Below are positions 17,144 through 24,969 of a stretch of DNA of 40,829 bases, piece by piece. How positions within the stretch are numbered: the first letter of the stretch is position 1; each line of letters starts with the position of its first letter. The notes beneath the pieces were generated by a model. That model was given only the letters and a program-made list of their open reading frames with translations. It searched no databases and was not told the origin of the DNA. Both the position numbers and the translations under genes were made by a program. The DNA is from a virus, in IMG/VR virus record IMGVR_UViG_3300046467_002227, positions 1 to 40,829 of that record; one strand, given 5' to 3'.

Positions 17144-19024
17144 TTAGGAAGCACTTTCATTAACATAGCTAATCAATACAAAATCTCCAGTTAAAGGTGC
17201 GCTCGTAAAAGTAATTTCGTCAGCAGCTGTTCGAGTATAATCAAAGAGAGCACCCTTTCTCATCAGAAGACCGTTATGAAACAGGAATTCAGAACCATTA
17301 ATAAAATTTTGAGAAGTAGTATACACTGTATTAATCCCGTCCACATCCCCGGTTGGTACTTCACTGTAAGTTGTATTATTAACAATAGCAGTATTAACTG
17401 GTACGCCGCCTGTGCTGCCCGTAATGGTGACAGTAACGGCGCCCGCCGAATTGGTAGCTGTGACCCCGGCTCCTACGAAATCCACAGATGTGATATTAGA
17501 TGTAAGGCTCGATCCTTCGTCTTGAGCTTCAATATAGCTCCCTGTTACAGTAATCGTTACGGCGTCCCCCACATTAGTTGCAACAACATTGGGGCCTGCA
17601 AAATCAATTGATGTCATCCCTGTTGTCAGGTCTACCCCCTCTTCTTTTGCGGTAATCGCGGTAGCTGGCACTGTAACCGTGACGGCGCCTCCGACGGCCG
17701 TAGCTGTCACACCAGCCCCAACGAAGTCAAGAGAGTCAACTGATGCGGCAATCTCCACTCCCTCATCACTTCCCGACAACGCTACGGCGTCAATAGTAAC
17801 TGTGACATTATTGCCGGATGTGGTGGCGGTCACCGCGCTTCCTACAAAATCTAGACTAGATAACGCAGTTGTCAAGTCTACCCCGTCTTCTTTAATTGTT
17901 ACAGAAGAGGCCGGCACGTTCACTGTCACCACATCCGTCACGCTAGTGGCAGTGACACCGTCGCCAACAAAATTAAATTTTTGTACACCACCCGTGATGG
18001 TAGTACCCTCGTCTTGAACCACGATGTCTCCACCACCCCCTCCTCCAGCGCCACGTGGGGACGGCATCAGTGGGATAGGTTCTACCCGAGTGGGTTCGGT
18101 TTCCACAGCCTGGTGCGTGGGGGTTATCTCACCTCCTCTGAAAAAGGATCTATCGAGGAAATCTGGAATGTCCCCCACCATCACCCGTTCACGCGGGAGG
18201 CGTACTTCTACAATGTTTTGGCGACGTGCAAATTGAGGCTTTGCCCGGTTGTTCCCTTGACCCAGCAAATATCCAAAAACATTGATGGGAAGAGTTGAGT
18301 TATACTGGCGCTCGTCTTCTCCCAGTTTTCCCACACTATTATCAAAGGTCACCGTCTGGTCAATGAACCCTTCGTAAAGATGCCCCTCTCGACGCAATAC
18401 AAATTGGTTTACACCACCCGTATATACCATAAGAGGAGTCAACAACTCATTCATTTGTTCTTGATATTCAGTTCTTATGCTGACTTCGTACTTCCCCATG
18501 ACGTACACCGGAGTCGGCATTGTATAGATATCATAAACAACTTTATTAGTGCGGCGGCCGCGGGTATTAAAGTTGACTGCGGGGGCCCCGCCACTGTAGG
18601 AACGGTTAGATGAAGCGTTAGCGAAATCCCCTGTTTTTTGTGTATTTACCTTCTTGGCCACGGTAATATATCCCGCAACCCCTCCCTTATAATCGTTAAC
18701 TTCTGGGAGATGGGCTTGCACGACACCTTTACGTTTCAAATCTTTCTCGATGCCGGTTCGAGACAAGGTGATTATAGGTAAAATTAGGGCCCCGTCATCA
18801 TCCCGTAACCCCTTATCCTCCTTTATTTGAACGGAACGTTCCGCACTCACCCACAACACAGGTATCTGTTTCCAATCTTTAAAAGTTTTAGAAAAGGATT
18901 TAATCTGTGCTTCTAACCACTCAAACATGGCGCGATCCATGTTCTCGATATCAGAAGGTCGAAAAGGAACATTAACATCAGCATCAGCTAGAGGTACCAA
19001 TGCAGTTTCTTGTTTACTCGGCAT
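17144..19024 (-). CDS. tail completion/terminator protein (gp15-like) fused to repeats and fibre tip
   Basis: Residues 1-300 look like a T4 gp15-type tail terminator: KVVYDIYTMPTPVYVMGKYE, then VSIRTEYQEQMNELLTPLMV, GGVNQFVLRREG, and ERQYNSTLPINVFGYLLGQG. Such proteins cap the tube and sheath and join the tail to the neck. After a linker with a glycine run (about 325-332) come five repeats of exactly 41 residues, starting at 336, 377, 418, 459 and 500, with the consensus DEGxxLTTxxxSLDFVGAGV followed by TATxxGxAVTVTV. Residues 556-626 form a fibre-tip-like domain (VDGINTVYTTSQNFINGSEF, then LFHNGLLMRKGALFDYTRTA). T4 gp15 has 272 residues and no such tail. The gene overlaps its upstream neighbour by 11 bases. 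Confidence 0.7.
   Translation of the reverse strand: MPSKQETALVPLADADVNVPFRPSDIENMDRAMFEWLEAQIKSFSKTFKDWKQIPVLWVSAERSVQIKEDKGLRDDDGALILPIITLSRTGIEKDLKRKGVVQAHLPEVNDYKGGVAGYITVAKKVNTQKTGDFANASSNRSYSGGAPAVNFNTRGRRTNKVVYDIYTMPTPVYVMGKYEVSIRTEYQEQMNELLTPLMVYTGGVNQFVLRREGHLYEGFIDQTVTFDNSVGKLGEDERQYNSTLPINVFGYLLGQGNNRAKPQFARRQNIVEVRLPRERVMVGDIPDFLDRSFFRGGEITPTHQAVETEPTRVEPIPLMPSPRGAGGGGGGDIVVQDEGTTITGGVQKFNFVGDGVTATSVTDVVTVNVPASSVTIKEDGVDLTTALSSLDFVGSAVTATTSGNNVTVTIDAVALSGSDEGVEIAASVDSLDFVGAGVTATAVGGAVTVTVPATAITAKEEGVDLTTGMTSIDFAGPNVVATNVGDAVTITVTGSYIEAQDEGSSLTSNITSVDFVGAGVTATNSAGAVTVTITGSTGGVPVNTAIVNNTTYSEVPTGDVDGINTVYTTSQNFINGSEFLFHNGLLMRKGALFDYTRTAADEITFTSAPLTGDFVLISYVNESAS
17405..18019 (-). repeat. 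five tandem 123-base repeats encoding 41-residue beta units
   Basis: Five in-phase units of 123 bases encode the D/E-E/D-G ... LDFVGAGV ... AVTVTV repeat of the tail-completion fusion. The period is exact at the protein level, while the DNA copies have diverged. Confidence 0.8.
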
Positions 19025-19502
19025 TGAAAGTTCCCTCTCTGGCTCTTATACACTTGGCAGAGATTTGCACCTTAAAGTCTACTTGACCAAACATCATATC
19101 AGGAAGGGTCCATGATACAATTTCGTAAAAATATTCACCAAATTTAATAAAATCTCCTTCACGTACATATAAGTCTTGGTCTTCGGTCAGGCGTCTATTG
19201 TGGAAATGTATAGTTAAGGAAGAGGTTCGATCAATTCCATAAGCTTCCGCCTTCGTTTGATGCCCCTCCCAGTCAACCAACACAAACACATGCACAGGTG
19301 GGAGAAAGGTCTTTATGGTGGCTTCCCCGTACAAACTGTGAAAATGGGTACGATCCAAATCAATTGGGAAATATAAAATTTGCTGCCCGATAACGCGTTC
19401 TATAAGTTCGCTAGTGACTTGTTTGGTGAAGTCACGTTCTTTCTTCCCAGCGAAAAGCGGAGGAGGAGGGCTCTTAGGCGGCGACCACTCGTTGTCAGAC
19501 AT
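19014..19502 (-). CDS. neck / head-tail connector protein (162 aa)
   Basis: This protein lies between the two larger neck-region genes, in the position of T4 gp14. It contains ERVIGQQILYFPIDLDRTHF, YGEATIKTFLPPVHVFVLVD, SSLTIHFHNRRLTEDQDLYV and REGDFIKFGEYFYEIVSWT. This pattern is strongly conserved in marine T4-like phages and is usually annotated as a neck or structural protein. The beta-rich second half resembles small connector folds. T4 gp14 is 256 residues, so direct orthology is uncertain. The start is eight bases after the stop of the previous gene, and the end overlaps the next gene by 11 bases. Confidence 0.65.
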   Translation of the reverse strand: MSDNEWSPPKSPPPPLFAGKKERDFTKQVTSELIERVIGQQILYFPIDLDRTHFHSLYGEATIKTFLPPVHVFVLVDWEGHQTKAEAYGIDRTSSLTIHFHNRRLTEDQDLYVREGDFIKFGEYFYEIVSWTLPDMMFGQVDFKVQISAKCIRAREGTFNAE

Positions 19503-19510
19503 GTCTTCAG

Positions 19511-20788
19511 CTACCCCACAAATACCGGATTAGGTATATTCTTAAAAACTATAGTGGCAGCTTCCATCTTTTCTGAATCCATGGCCACCAGTTTGTTATA
19601 TGTTAGTTCGTCTAAAATAGTCTTCAATTCCTCTCTTAGCTTTTCTTGTTCCTCTTTTGCTTGAGACAATAATTCGGAGGAGTTGAGGGTGACCGTACTC
19701 CCCGGGATGGGGAGGGTCCCGAACTTGCCACGAATTTGGCCTAGAATCTCCTTGCACAATGCGAGTGAAAACCGTCGGATCCATTGCTTTCCAATGCTGT
19801 TGATATTGGCATAGGGGATGTTTTCGAAAGGAAGTGTGTTTAGATTATTAACCCCAAATAACCCTTCGTCAGTTTTATTGTTTTCAAGCGGATCCCACAT
19901 ATCATTCGGTACCGTAAATTGCACCCAATATTTTTCGGGACCCACCAGGGGGGATGCCGGTGGGGGGAAGAGGCGTAAAACGTTATTTCTCAGCTCGAAC
20001 GAATAATTTGAATTCCTCACTGTTATCGCTTCTTGATAGGCCATGTTCTGTGCCTTGTTCTGCCATACCGGAATAATCTGGAAAGTGGAATCGTCAGCAA
20101 ACTGTCCGTAAGTGGAAAAGTTGCCTACAACATTGATACCCCCGTAGTACCCATAGAATCTCCACATTGCACGCGGAGTTTTATAAAAAACATTCCGCAC
20201 CACCACTCGTTTGTTCCCCACTTTTAGTTTGTAAGGATCAGCACTGGTTGAAGAAGCAGCACTTGAAGAAATTATTTGTTGCAAATCGTAATCTTGCTGG
20301 CCGGCCACAGGGGTAAAAGATGCAGAGTAAACCGTCTCATCACCGCCCACCGTAGCTATCGTGCTTACCCCGCGGGCGACACGTTTTGAATATTCGAAGC
20401 GCGTGTGAGGATACCGTAATTCTACAGAGGATCCTGAGAGACTGTCCCCATTTGTTATTTGTCCATTCTGGTTGAATGAAGCTGTAGCTCCGCCGAGGAC
20501 GTCGGATAACACATTTTTGCTCTGATGTAGATTGACTATATAGGAGTACTCTAACACAGCTTCTTCATAAGCTGAATAGACATTCCCTACTGTTAGTTCA
20601 ATGTCAAGAACGTCTCCGCCTAATTTTTTATAGGTGTATGCTACTTGATCAACGGCGCCCGATATAAAAGGGACGCTATCTTGGTAGACCCCAAAAACTA
20701 GATCTCCCACCACGTCTGAGTGTGTGCCCGTCGATGGGAGAACCACTGTGCTGGTCTGACTTGTAGGTGTTAACTGTGGTAGTGCCAT
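19511..20788 (-). CDS. neck protein, gp13-like (425 aa)
   Basis: This is the first gene after the capsid terminator. The N-terminal part (YTYKKLGGDVLDIELTVGNV, YSAYEEAVLEYSYIVNLHQS) and the C-terminal helix (KQWIRRFSLALCKEILGQIR, GTLPIPGSTVTLNSSELLSQ, then an Ala/Glu/Lys coiled coil) match the plan of T4-like neck or head-completion proteins. In those, an LPxPG...LN loop is followed by a long helix. They bind below the portal once the head is full. The start is ATG 20788, behind GGAGG at nine bases; ATG 20792 is out of frame. It probably forms an operon with the next two neck genes. Confidence 0.6.
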   Translation of the reverse strand: MALPQLTPTSQTSTVVLPSTGTHSDVVGDLVFGVYQDSVPFISGAVDQVAYTYKKLGGDVLDIELTVGNVYSAYEEAVLEYSYIVNLHQSKNVLSDVLGGATASFNQNGQITNGDSLSGSSVELRYPHTRFEYSKRVARGVSTIATVGGDETVYSASFTPVAGQQDYDLQQIISSSAASSTSADPYKLKVGNKRVVVRNVFYKTPRAMWRFYGYYGGINVVGNFSTYGQFADDSTFQIIPVWQNKAQNMAYQEAITVRNSNYSFELRNNVLRLFPPPASPLVGPEKYWVQFTVPNDMWDPLENNKTDEGLFGVNNLNTLPFENIPYANINSIGKQWIRRFSLALCKEILGQIRGKFGTLPIPGSTVTLNSSELLSQAKEEQEKLREELKTILDELTYNKLVAMDSEKMEAATIVFKNIPNPVFVG

Positions 20789-20804
20789 CCATAAAACCCT
20801 CCAA

Positions 20805-20813
20805 GATAAATAG
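20805..20813 (-). promoter_or_regulatory. CTATTTATC motif before the neck operon
   Basis: The coding strand reads CTATTTATC (20813-20805) between the capsid terminator and the GGAGG site of the neck gene. It matches the recurrent CTATTTA motif seen before the sheath, scaffold and 24336 genes. It lies very near the ribosome-binding site, so as a promoter it would give a very short leader. Confidence 0.3.
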
Positions 20814-20821
20814 TATCTAGA

Positions 20822-20854
20822 AAAACAAAACCCCGCCCTTACGGACGGGGTTTT
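20822..20854 (-). terminator. intrinsic terminator after the major capsid gene
   Basis: The coding strand AAAACCCCG-TCC (from 20854) pairs with GGG-CGGGGTTTT (to 20827) across a GTAA loop, giving eleven pairs with one mismatch, followed by GTTTTT. It lies 24 bases after the capsid stop. The symmetric A/T ends mean that it could work on either strand. Confidence 0.9.
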
Positions 20855-20877
20855 GAATTTTTAATGAAAGTTAGCTT

Positions 20878-22653
20878 TTATACTAGGTCTTTCACTATGC
20901 ACAAACCATACATATCAGGCCTGACCATCTTCTTCGCATAGCGCGTCATGACGCCCTTGCGAGGTACGAAGTCCTCAGGTCCAAAGATGGTGGGGGTGAC
21001 TTGTAGAGGCACGTAAGGTGCGTATACAAAGCCACTTTCCAGGAAGCTATTGCCCTTACGACCAATAAGGACAAGGTTTCTTGGGAAGTAGGGGTCAACA
21101 AAGACATCCCACTTCTTGCTAAGATTACCGACGTTAACAGCACCAATGGTACCCTTATCGTCATCTGCAGTAATATTAGCCCGGAACCCAGCCGTGAACT
21201 CTAGGAGGTTAGCAACCTCCGGAGAAACCACGACGAAGTTTGCACCACCACGGAGTGTCTTCCGATGGATACGCGCTGACACATCGTTGATCGTCTCAAC
21301 GAGAGTCTCGTACCATTCAGAGACAGTACCGGTGAACTCAGGATAACCCTGAGAGTCATTAGCAACCTCTAGCGAGGAGCCGGTCTCACGGTTAACAAAG
21401 TTGCCTGGCAGGCGGGACCAGTAAAGGGTACCGCCAGTGGCGCCTCGGATGAGATCCTCAAGAATCTCGCGGTCAATTTCTAGAGCAATCTGCTCAGAAA
21501 GAATGCTCGTTAACTCTACCTCTGCATCGAGGTTGTGGTAAGCATTCAAATCCTGACCAAGCTCAGGCGTCCACTTAGCCTTGAGCTTCTTGGTGACGGC
21601 TGTCACACTGACCGAGTCGACCTTGATGTCGATTTCTGGGATATCTGCCTGATTTTCCAGGCCCCAGGTATCGGTACCAACGATAGCTCCTAAGCCTCGT
21701 TGTGTCCCCACGGCACTAACCTGAGCAAAGTTATCCGTGATGGGGAAGCCGAATTGTCCGTCACCGTTGTCGGCGGCTCCAGTCAGCTCTGTGAGAAGGC
21801 CCGCGCCTGCGGCGAGACCACCCCATAGACCCTGATCGGTGCTAAGGCTAGCACTAAAGACCATGTTAACAGCCCAGCCACCGTTGCCCGGATCCACCTC
21901 TGTAAGTAACCTTCCGGTTGCTGACGACGTCGGAATATTACTTAACCGACGTACAAGAGACCCACACTCATAAGAACCTGTAGGCGTAATAGCCACCATG
22001 TCCTTGACATTAAATTGACCCCAGTCGGACGCACCCGTCATTTGGACGACAGCTACGTAGCTACCAGATAGGTCGGGATCGTACCCCACCAACAGGTCAA
22101 CATCTCCAGTTTGGTTGTCTGGTACAGCAACTTGGCCGGCTGCAACGGTAAGGAAGTTAGCCTCACCAGAACCAGTCGGGGAAGCATAACCATTATTTAG
22201 GTTATAGAAGCTTCGCGAAGAGTTAAGTCCACCCAAATCAACACCACCAGTTAGCTCTTGGCCCACAACACCACCACCGAAGAGAGAACCATCAGTTGGG
22301 CTCCCTAACTTCGCGGCCTGGAATGTGAAATCCAAGAAGAAAATGAGCCCCGAAGGGAGACTCATTGGTTGCACCGAGACTAGCTCGTTTGCAACTAGGC
22401 TACCAAATACGCGTCGTACAATTGGGAACGCGACAGCAGCAAAGCCCTCGACGTCCCCAGCAGCCATGGTTGAAGCTTCACGAAGAAGCTCCTTTGCTTG
22501 ATTCTCAAGCATGACGGCCATGCCGTCCTTAGTTCGTTCGTTACCTAAACCTTCCAGAAGACCAGTCTTCTCCCACTTATCTCGAAGAGCAGCACCATCC
22601 CGGGAAAGGTTACGGTTAACAATACCTTCTGTTAACTTATTTAATACTGACAT
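20878..22653 (-). CDS. 23: major capsid protein, gp23-like
   Basis: This 591-residue protein carries the gp23 hallmark AFPIVRRVFGSLVANELVSV followed by QPMSLPSGLIFFLDF (about 75-110), and C-terminal features such as RGGANFVVVSPEVANLLE and a closing YAKKMVRPDMYGLCIVKDLV. T4 gp23 is 521 residues and is cut by gp21 after residue 65. Here LLRE|A at 59/60 fits the T4-type (I/L)xE cleavage rule, so residues 1-59 are probably the removed prosegment. It forms the icosahedral shell as hexamers. No separate vertex protein gp24 is seen nearby. It lies between the scaffold gene and a strong terminator. Confidence 0.93.
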   Translation of the reverse strand: MSVLNKLTEGIVNRNLSRDGAALRDKWEKTGLLEGLGNERTKDGMAVMLENQAKELLREASTMAAGDVEGFAAVAFPIVRRVFGSLVANELVSVQPMSLPSGLIFFLDFTFQAAKLGSPTDGSLFGGGVVGQELTGGVDLGGLNSSRSFYNLNNGYASPTGSGEANFLTVAAGQVAVPDNQTGDVDLLVGYDPDLSGSYVAVVQMTGASDWGQFNVKDMVAITPTGSYECGSLVRRLSNIPTSSATGRLLTEVDPGNGGWAVNMVFSASLSTDQGLWGGLAAGAGLLTELTGAADNGDGQFGFPITDNFAQVSAVGTQRGLGAIVGTDTWGLENQADIPEIDIKVDSVSVTAVTKKLKAKWTPELGQDLNAYHNLDAEVELTSILSEQIALEIDREILEDLIRGATGGTLYWSRLPGNFVNRETGSSLEVANDSQGYPEFTGTVSEWYETLVETINDVSARIHRKTLRGGANFVVVSPEVANLLEFTAGFRANITADDDKGTIGAVNVGNLSKKWDVFVDPYFPRNLVLIGRKGNSFLESGFVYAPYVPLQVTPTIFGPEDFVPRKGVMTRYAKKMVRPDMYGLCIVKDLV

Positions 22654-22676
22654 AATTATTTTCTCCTTTTGTTGTA

Positions 22677-23831
22677 TTAATTTTTATTTATTCCCGCTAA
22701 AAGCTTCATCCTATTATATGTTGCGTCACCACCTGAATAAGTTTTTTCTTGGTGGGGCGGTAATATATTGGATGATGCTTTGTTGACCACTTCGCTTAGT
22801 GTTTCTGGCCGTCTCACCTTTGTTGGATAAGAGGCACCCACTGTGCTCTGAAGGGTTTCAAATATCACCTTTGCTTCATTTACTGTAATCGCAGCTGCCA
22901 AAGACTCGACAATTTTAGTTCGTTGCCGCTCATTCAGGGAGCTATCCGACAATATACGATTAGTATACAAAAGTTTAGCATTTGAAAGATTTACTTCGTT
23001 TAGCTTATCTTTCAACTGCATTAAGATTGTTTTAATTTTTTTATTTTCATTCGTTAATCGAATGCTTTGAGTTGTCAAATCGTCATTCTCCTCATTCAGG
23101 AGGGAATGACTTTCTTGTAATTCTTTTACTTGTCTCATCTGCATCCCATTCAACCGATTATCGGTATCTTGAATGCTGGCTTCATCGTCTACTAGTTCTT
23201 CAGTAGCTTCGGCCTGCAGCACACCTAAATCGATATCACTTATAGGAGTTTCCAACCATCCGGACTTTTGAGGGTTGATGTCGACAACGATTTTTTCAAC
23301 TATGCTGTCAATTAATTCATCAGGTATGTCCGTCGACATATCTTCCCCTTCCAGAAGTTCTTCTATGAGATCGGGCGTAATATTGAGTTGGGTTTCTGCA
23401 TCTTCCTTGAGAAGAATTTCTTCTTCTAATGCATCAAAATCGATTTCCAAGACTTCTTCCAACGGAGCAGCAACGTTAGTTAGTTCTACTTTAACCTCGC
23501 CGGCACTGTCAACATCGCGGCCGTCAACCTGTTCTTCGATGTCCGGGCATGGGCACAAGCCCTCGGCGGGTGGCACCTCAGGGACGTTGTCGTCTCCGCC
23601 AGTGTCACCGCTCTCTTCCCCCATCAGTGTTTGATCCATAGGGGGCATTGAAAGTGGGGGCTCTGCGAGTTGGTCCATACCCATGTCGGGCTCTTGCTCA
23701 TTTAAAAGTAGATTTACAGCTTCTCTAATTTCAACAGAATACTTTTCAAGTACCGCTGACTCCGCATTTTTCATTGCTGCCTCTTTCAGAGCTTCAGCGT
23801 CTACAATTGCTTGTTCTAACAAAGATGACAT
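22677..23831 (-). CDS. 22: prohead core scaffolding protein, gp22-like
   Basis: This 384-residue, very acidic protein lies directly before the capsid gene, as 22 lies before 23 in T4. Residues 45-220 are Glu/Asp/Pro-rich and look disordered; 230-285 form a coiled coil; and 283-330 (SNAKLLYTNRILSDSSLNER, QRTKIVESLAAAITVNEAKV, IFETLQSTVG) match the conserved C-terminal signature of gp22-like scaffolds. Such proteins form the inner core of the prohead and are later degraded by the gp21 protease. T4 gp22 is 269 residues, so the acidic region is enlarged. A CPCP pair at about 93-96 is unexplained. Confidence 0.8.
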   Translation of the reverse strand: MSSLLEQAIVDAEALKEAAMKNAESAVLEKYSVEIREAVNLLLNEQEPDMGMDQLAEPPLSMPPMDQTLMGEESGDTGGDDNVPEVPPAEGLCPCPDIEEQVDGRDVDSAGEVKVELTNVAAPLEEVLEIDFDALEEEILLKEDAETQLNITPDLIEELLEGEDMSTDIPDELIDSIVEKIVVDINPQKSGWLETPISDIDLGVLQAEATEELVDDEASIQDTDNRLNGMQMRQVKELQESHSLLNEENDDLTTQSIRLTNENKKIKTILMQLKDKLNEVNLSNAKLLYTNRILSDSSLNERQRTKIVESLAAAITVNEAKVIFETLQSTVGASYPTKVRRPETLSEVVNKASSNILPPHQEKTYSGGDATYNRMKLLAGINKN

Positions 23832-23863
23832 ACAGTTCCCCAGTTGTGCATTTTCTATCCTCT

Positions 23864-23872
23864 AGTAAATAG
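23864..23872 (-). promoter_or_regulatory. CTATTTACT motif before the scaffold gene
   Basis: The coding strand CTATTTACT (23872-23864) is followed by AGAGGATAG and lies 33 bases before the scaffold ATG. It matches the recurrent CTATTTA motif. A short out-of-frame ATG at 23851 has AGAGGA ahead of it but stops after 11 codons. Confidence 0.3.
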
Positions 23873-23910
23873 TAGGTAATCCATGAAAAGACTCATAAAA
23901 TTACTATATG

Positions 23911-24336
23911 TTAATCGTCGAGGCCGCGGCCAGTAAGAGAATACATGCTAGCCGTTGGGATCCCGGTGAGAGAGGCAAACACCTCCACACTTCCGACTGC
24001 GTTGTCGGGCTCCGTAATAAATACTTCTTTACATTTTACCTCAAACGTAAAGATGTTATCTACGCCGCCGGCGGTCATTGCTGGGAGAGTAGTATAATGG
24101 GCTTTGGTAGCTTCTTGGCCCTGGGCGCCGCCTAGGCCGAAAGAAACACGTAACGTGTTACCCCCCTTGTTTACAACCGTGATCCGTTGGGTCACAAAGG
24201 GGAAACTACACGTGAGGGTGGTATCTCTAGTGAGGGCGGACGCTGTTAACCACGGCTGTCCTGAAACTTGGTACGACCCAACATTATGTAGGCCTACCTT
24301 AGATCTTATCTGTGTAAGTGGTTCACCTGCAGCCAT
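23911..24336 (-). CDS. virion structural protein, possible head decoration (141 aa)
   Basis: This small beta-rich protein contains SKVGLHNVGSYQVSGQPWLT, a signature I recall in structural proteins encoded near the capsid in marine myoviruses, and later IFTFEVKCKEVFITEPDNAV. It has no membrane segment. Its place between the bS21 gene and the scaffold gene, under its own GGAG site and a CTATTTATATAAT element, suggests late expression in quantity. A capsid decoration or vertex role is inference; no known decoration fold was recognised. Confidence 0.55.
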   Translation of the reverse strand: MAAGEPLTQIRSKVGLHNVGSYQVSGQPWLTASALTRDTTLTCSFPFVTQRITVVNKGGNTLRVSFGLGGAQGQEATKAHYTTLPAMTAGGVDNIFTFEVKCKEVFITEPDNAVGSVEVFASLTGIPTASMYSLTGRGLDD

Positions 24337-24347
24337 TATCTAACTCC

Positions 24348-24360
24348 ATTATATAAATAG
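24348..24360 (-). promoter_or_regulatory. CTATTTATATAAT element before the 141-aa structural gene
   Basis: The coding strand carries CTATTTATATAAT (24360-24348), which combines the recurrent CTATTTA motif with a perfect TATAAT. No matching -35 box is visible 16-18 bases upstream. GGAG of the next gene follows within a few bases. Confidence 0.35.
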
Positions 24361-24361
24361 T

Positions 24362-24556
24362 TCATTCTGTGGAAATCCTTCTTTTTCTTTGTTTTATTCT
24401 GTTACGTTTTGTAGAGGGTTTTTCGTAATACTGTCGATCTTTTATCATTTCAATGATTTTTTCTTTTTTCACCTTCCGCATAAATCGTTTAATCAAACGC
24501 TCTGTGGGCTCGTTACGTCTTTGGGTGACTTCTACTAATGTAGGTGGTGACTTCAT
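24362..24556 (-). CDS. rpsU: phage-encoded small ribosomal subunit protein bS21
   Basis: With ATG 24556 the product is 64 residues. Its core, RRNEPTERLIKRFMRKVKKE then KIIEMIKDRQYYEKPSTKRN, matches bacterial bS21: NEP near the start, RF in the first helix, a Lys/Arg-rich helix, then YEKPS/T, RxR and a basic tail. In E. coli bS21 sits near the 16S rRNA 3' end and helps translation initiation. Phage bS21 genes are known from pelagiphages and metagenomic phages and may alter which mRNAs the host ribosome prefers. ATG 24556 lies five bases after the upstream stop; an earlier in-frame ATG (24580) would add eight residues and overlap that gene, and it aligns less well with bS21. Confidence 0.85.
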   Translation of the reverse strand: MKSPPTLVEVTQRRNEPTERLIKRFMRKVKKEKIIEMIKDRQYYEKPSTKRNRIKQRKRRISTE

Positions 24557-24561
24557 CTTGT

Positions 24562-24969
24562 TTATCCAAGCTGCTTCCATGGGCCGCCGGCTAGCCTCAT
24601 GATTCCCCCGATATCTACCCCAGGGTCGTGGGGATCGATATCAGCCATAGGACCTTTTGTGGTACCCCCAGCCGAGGATGGGCCAGTCTCGCCCCCTCCA
24701 GTGATCGGCGTGGTGCCTTCGAAGAGGTCAACCCCTCCGTATGCCCCTTTTCCGATTGCATCAAGCACCTTTTGCCTGTCCTCGTTGATACGAGGAGACT
24801 GCAACGGGCCGGCCGGCGGGGTCGTCTTCACAAGAGAAGGTGACGCGACATTCAAGCCCTGAACCACCTCTGATATAAGCCCAGAAAGAACACCTTGTTC
24901 AAACATCACCTCCTTAACGCATTCTTTAATAAGGGGCTTAAGTACCTTTTTTAACTCTTGTTTATTCAT
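24562..24969 (-). CDS. conserved small phage protein of unknown function (135 aa)
   Basis: The N-terminus is an amphipathic helix (KQELKKVLKPLIKECVKEVM, then FEQGVLSGLISEVVQGL), a pattern I recall at the start of several small proteins in marine T4-like phages. The rest (about 40-135) is Gly/Pro/Thr-rich and looks disordered. The ATG overlaps the stop of the previous gene (ATGA). It lies between the protease and scaffold genes with other small unknowns, so it may be a prohead core component; this is a guess from place and helix pattern. Confidence 0.6.
   Translation of the reverse strand: MNKQELKKVLKPLIKECVKEVMFEQGVLSGLISEVVQGLNVASPSLVKTTPPAGPLQSPRINEDRQKVLDAIGKGAYGGVDLFEGTTPITGGGETGPSSAGGTTKGPMADIDPHDPGVDIGGIMRLAGGPWKQLG

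Noticed and set aside
23816-23851. 11-codon ORF starting ATG 23851 before the scaffold gene
   Set aside because: It has AGAGGA upstream but is very short and overlaps the scaffold start; evidence is too weak to list as a gene.
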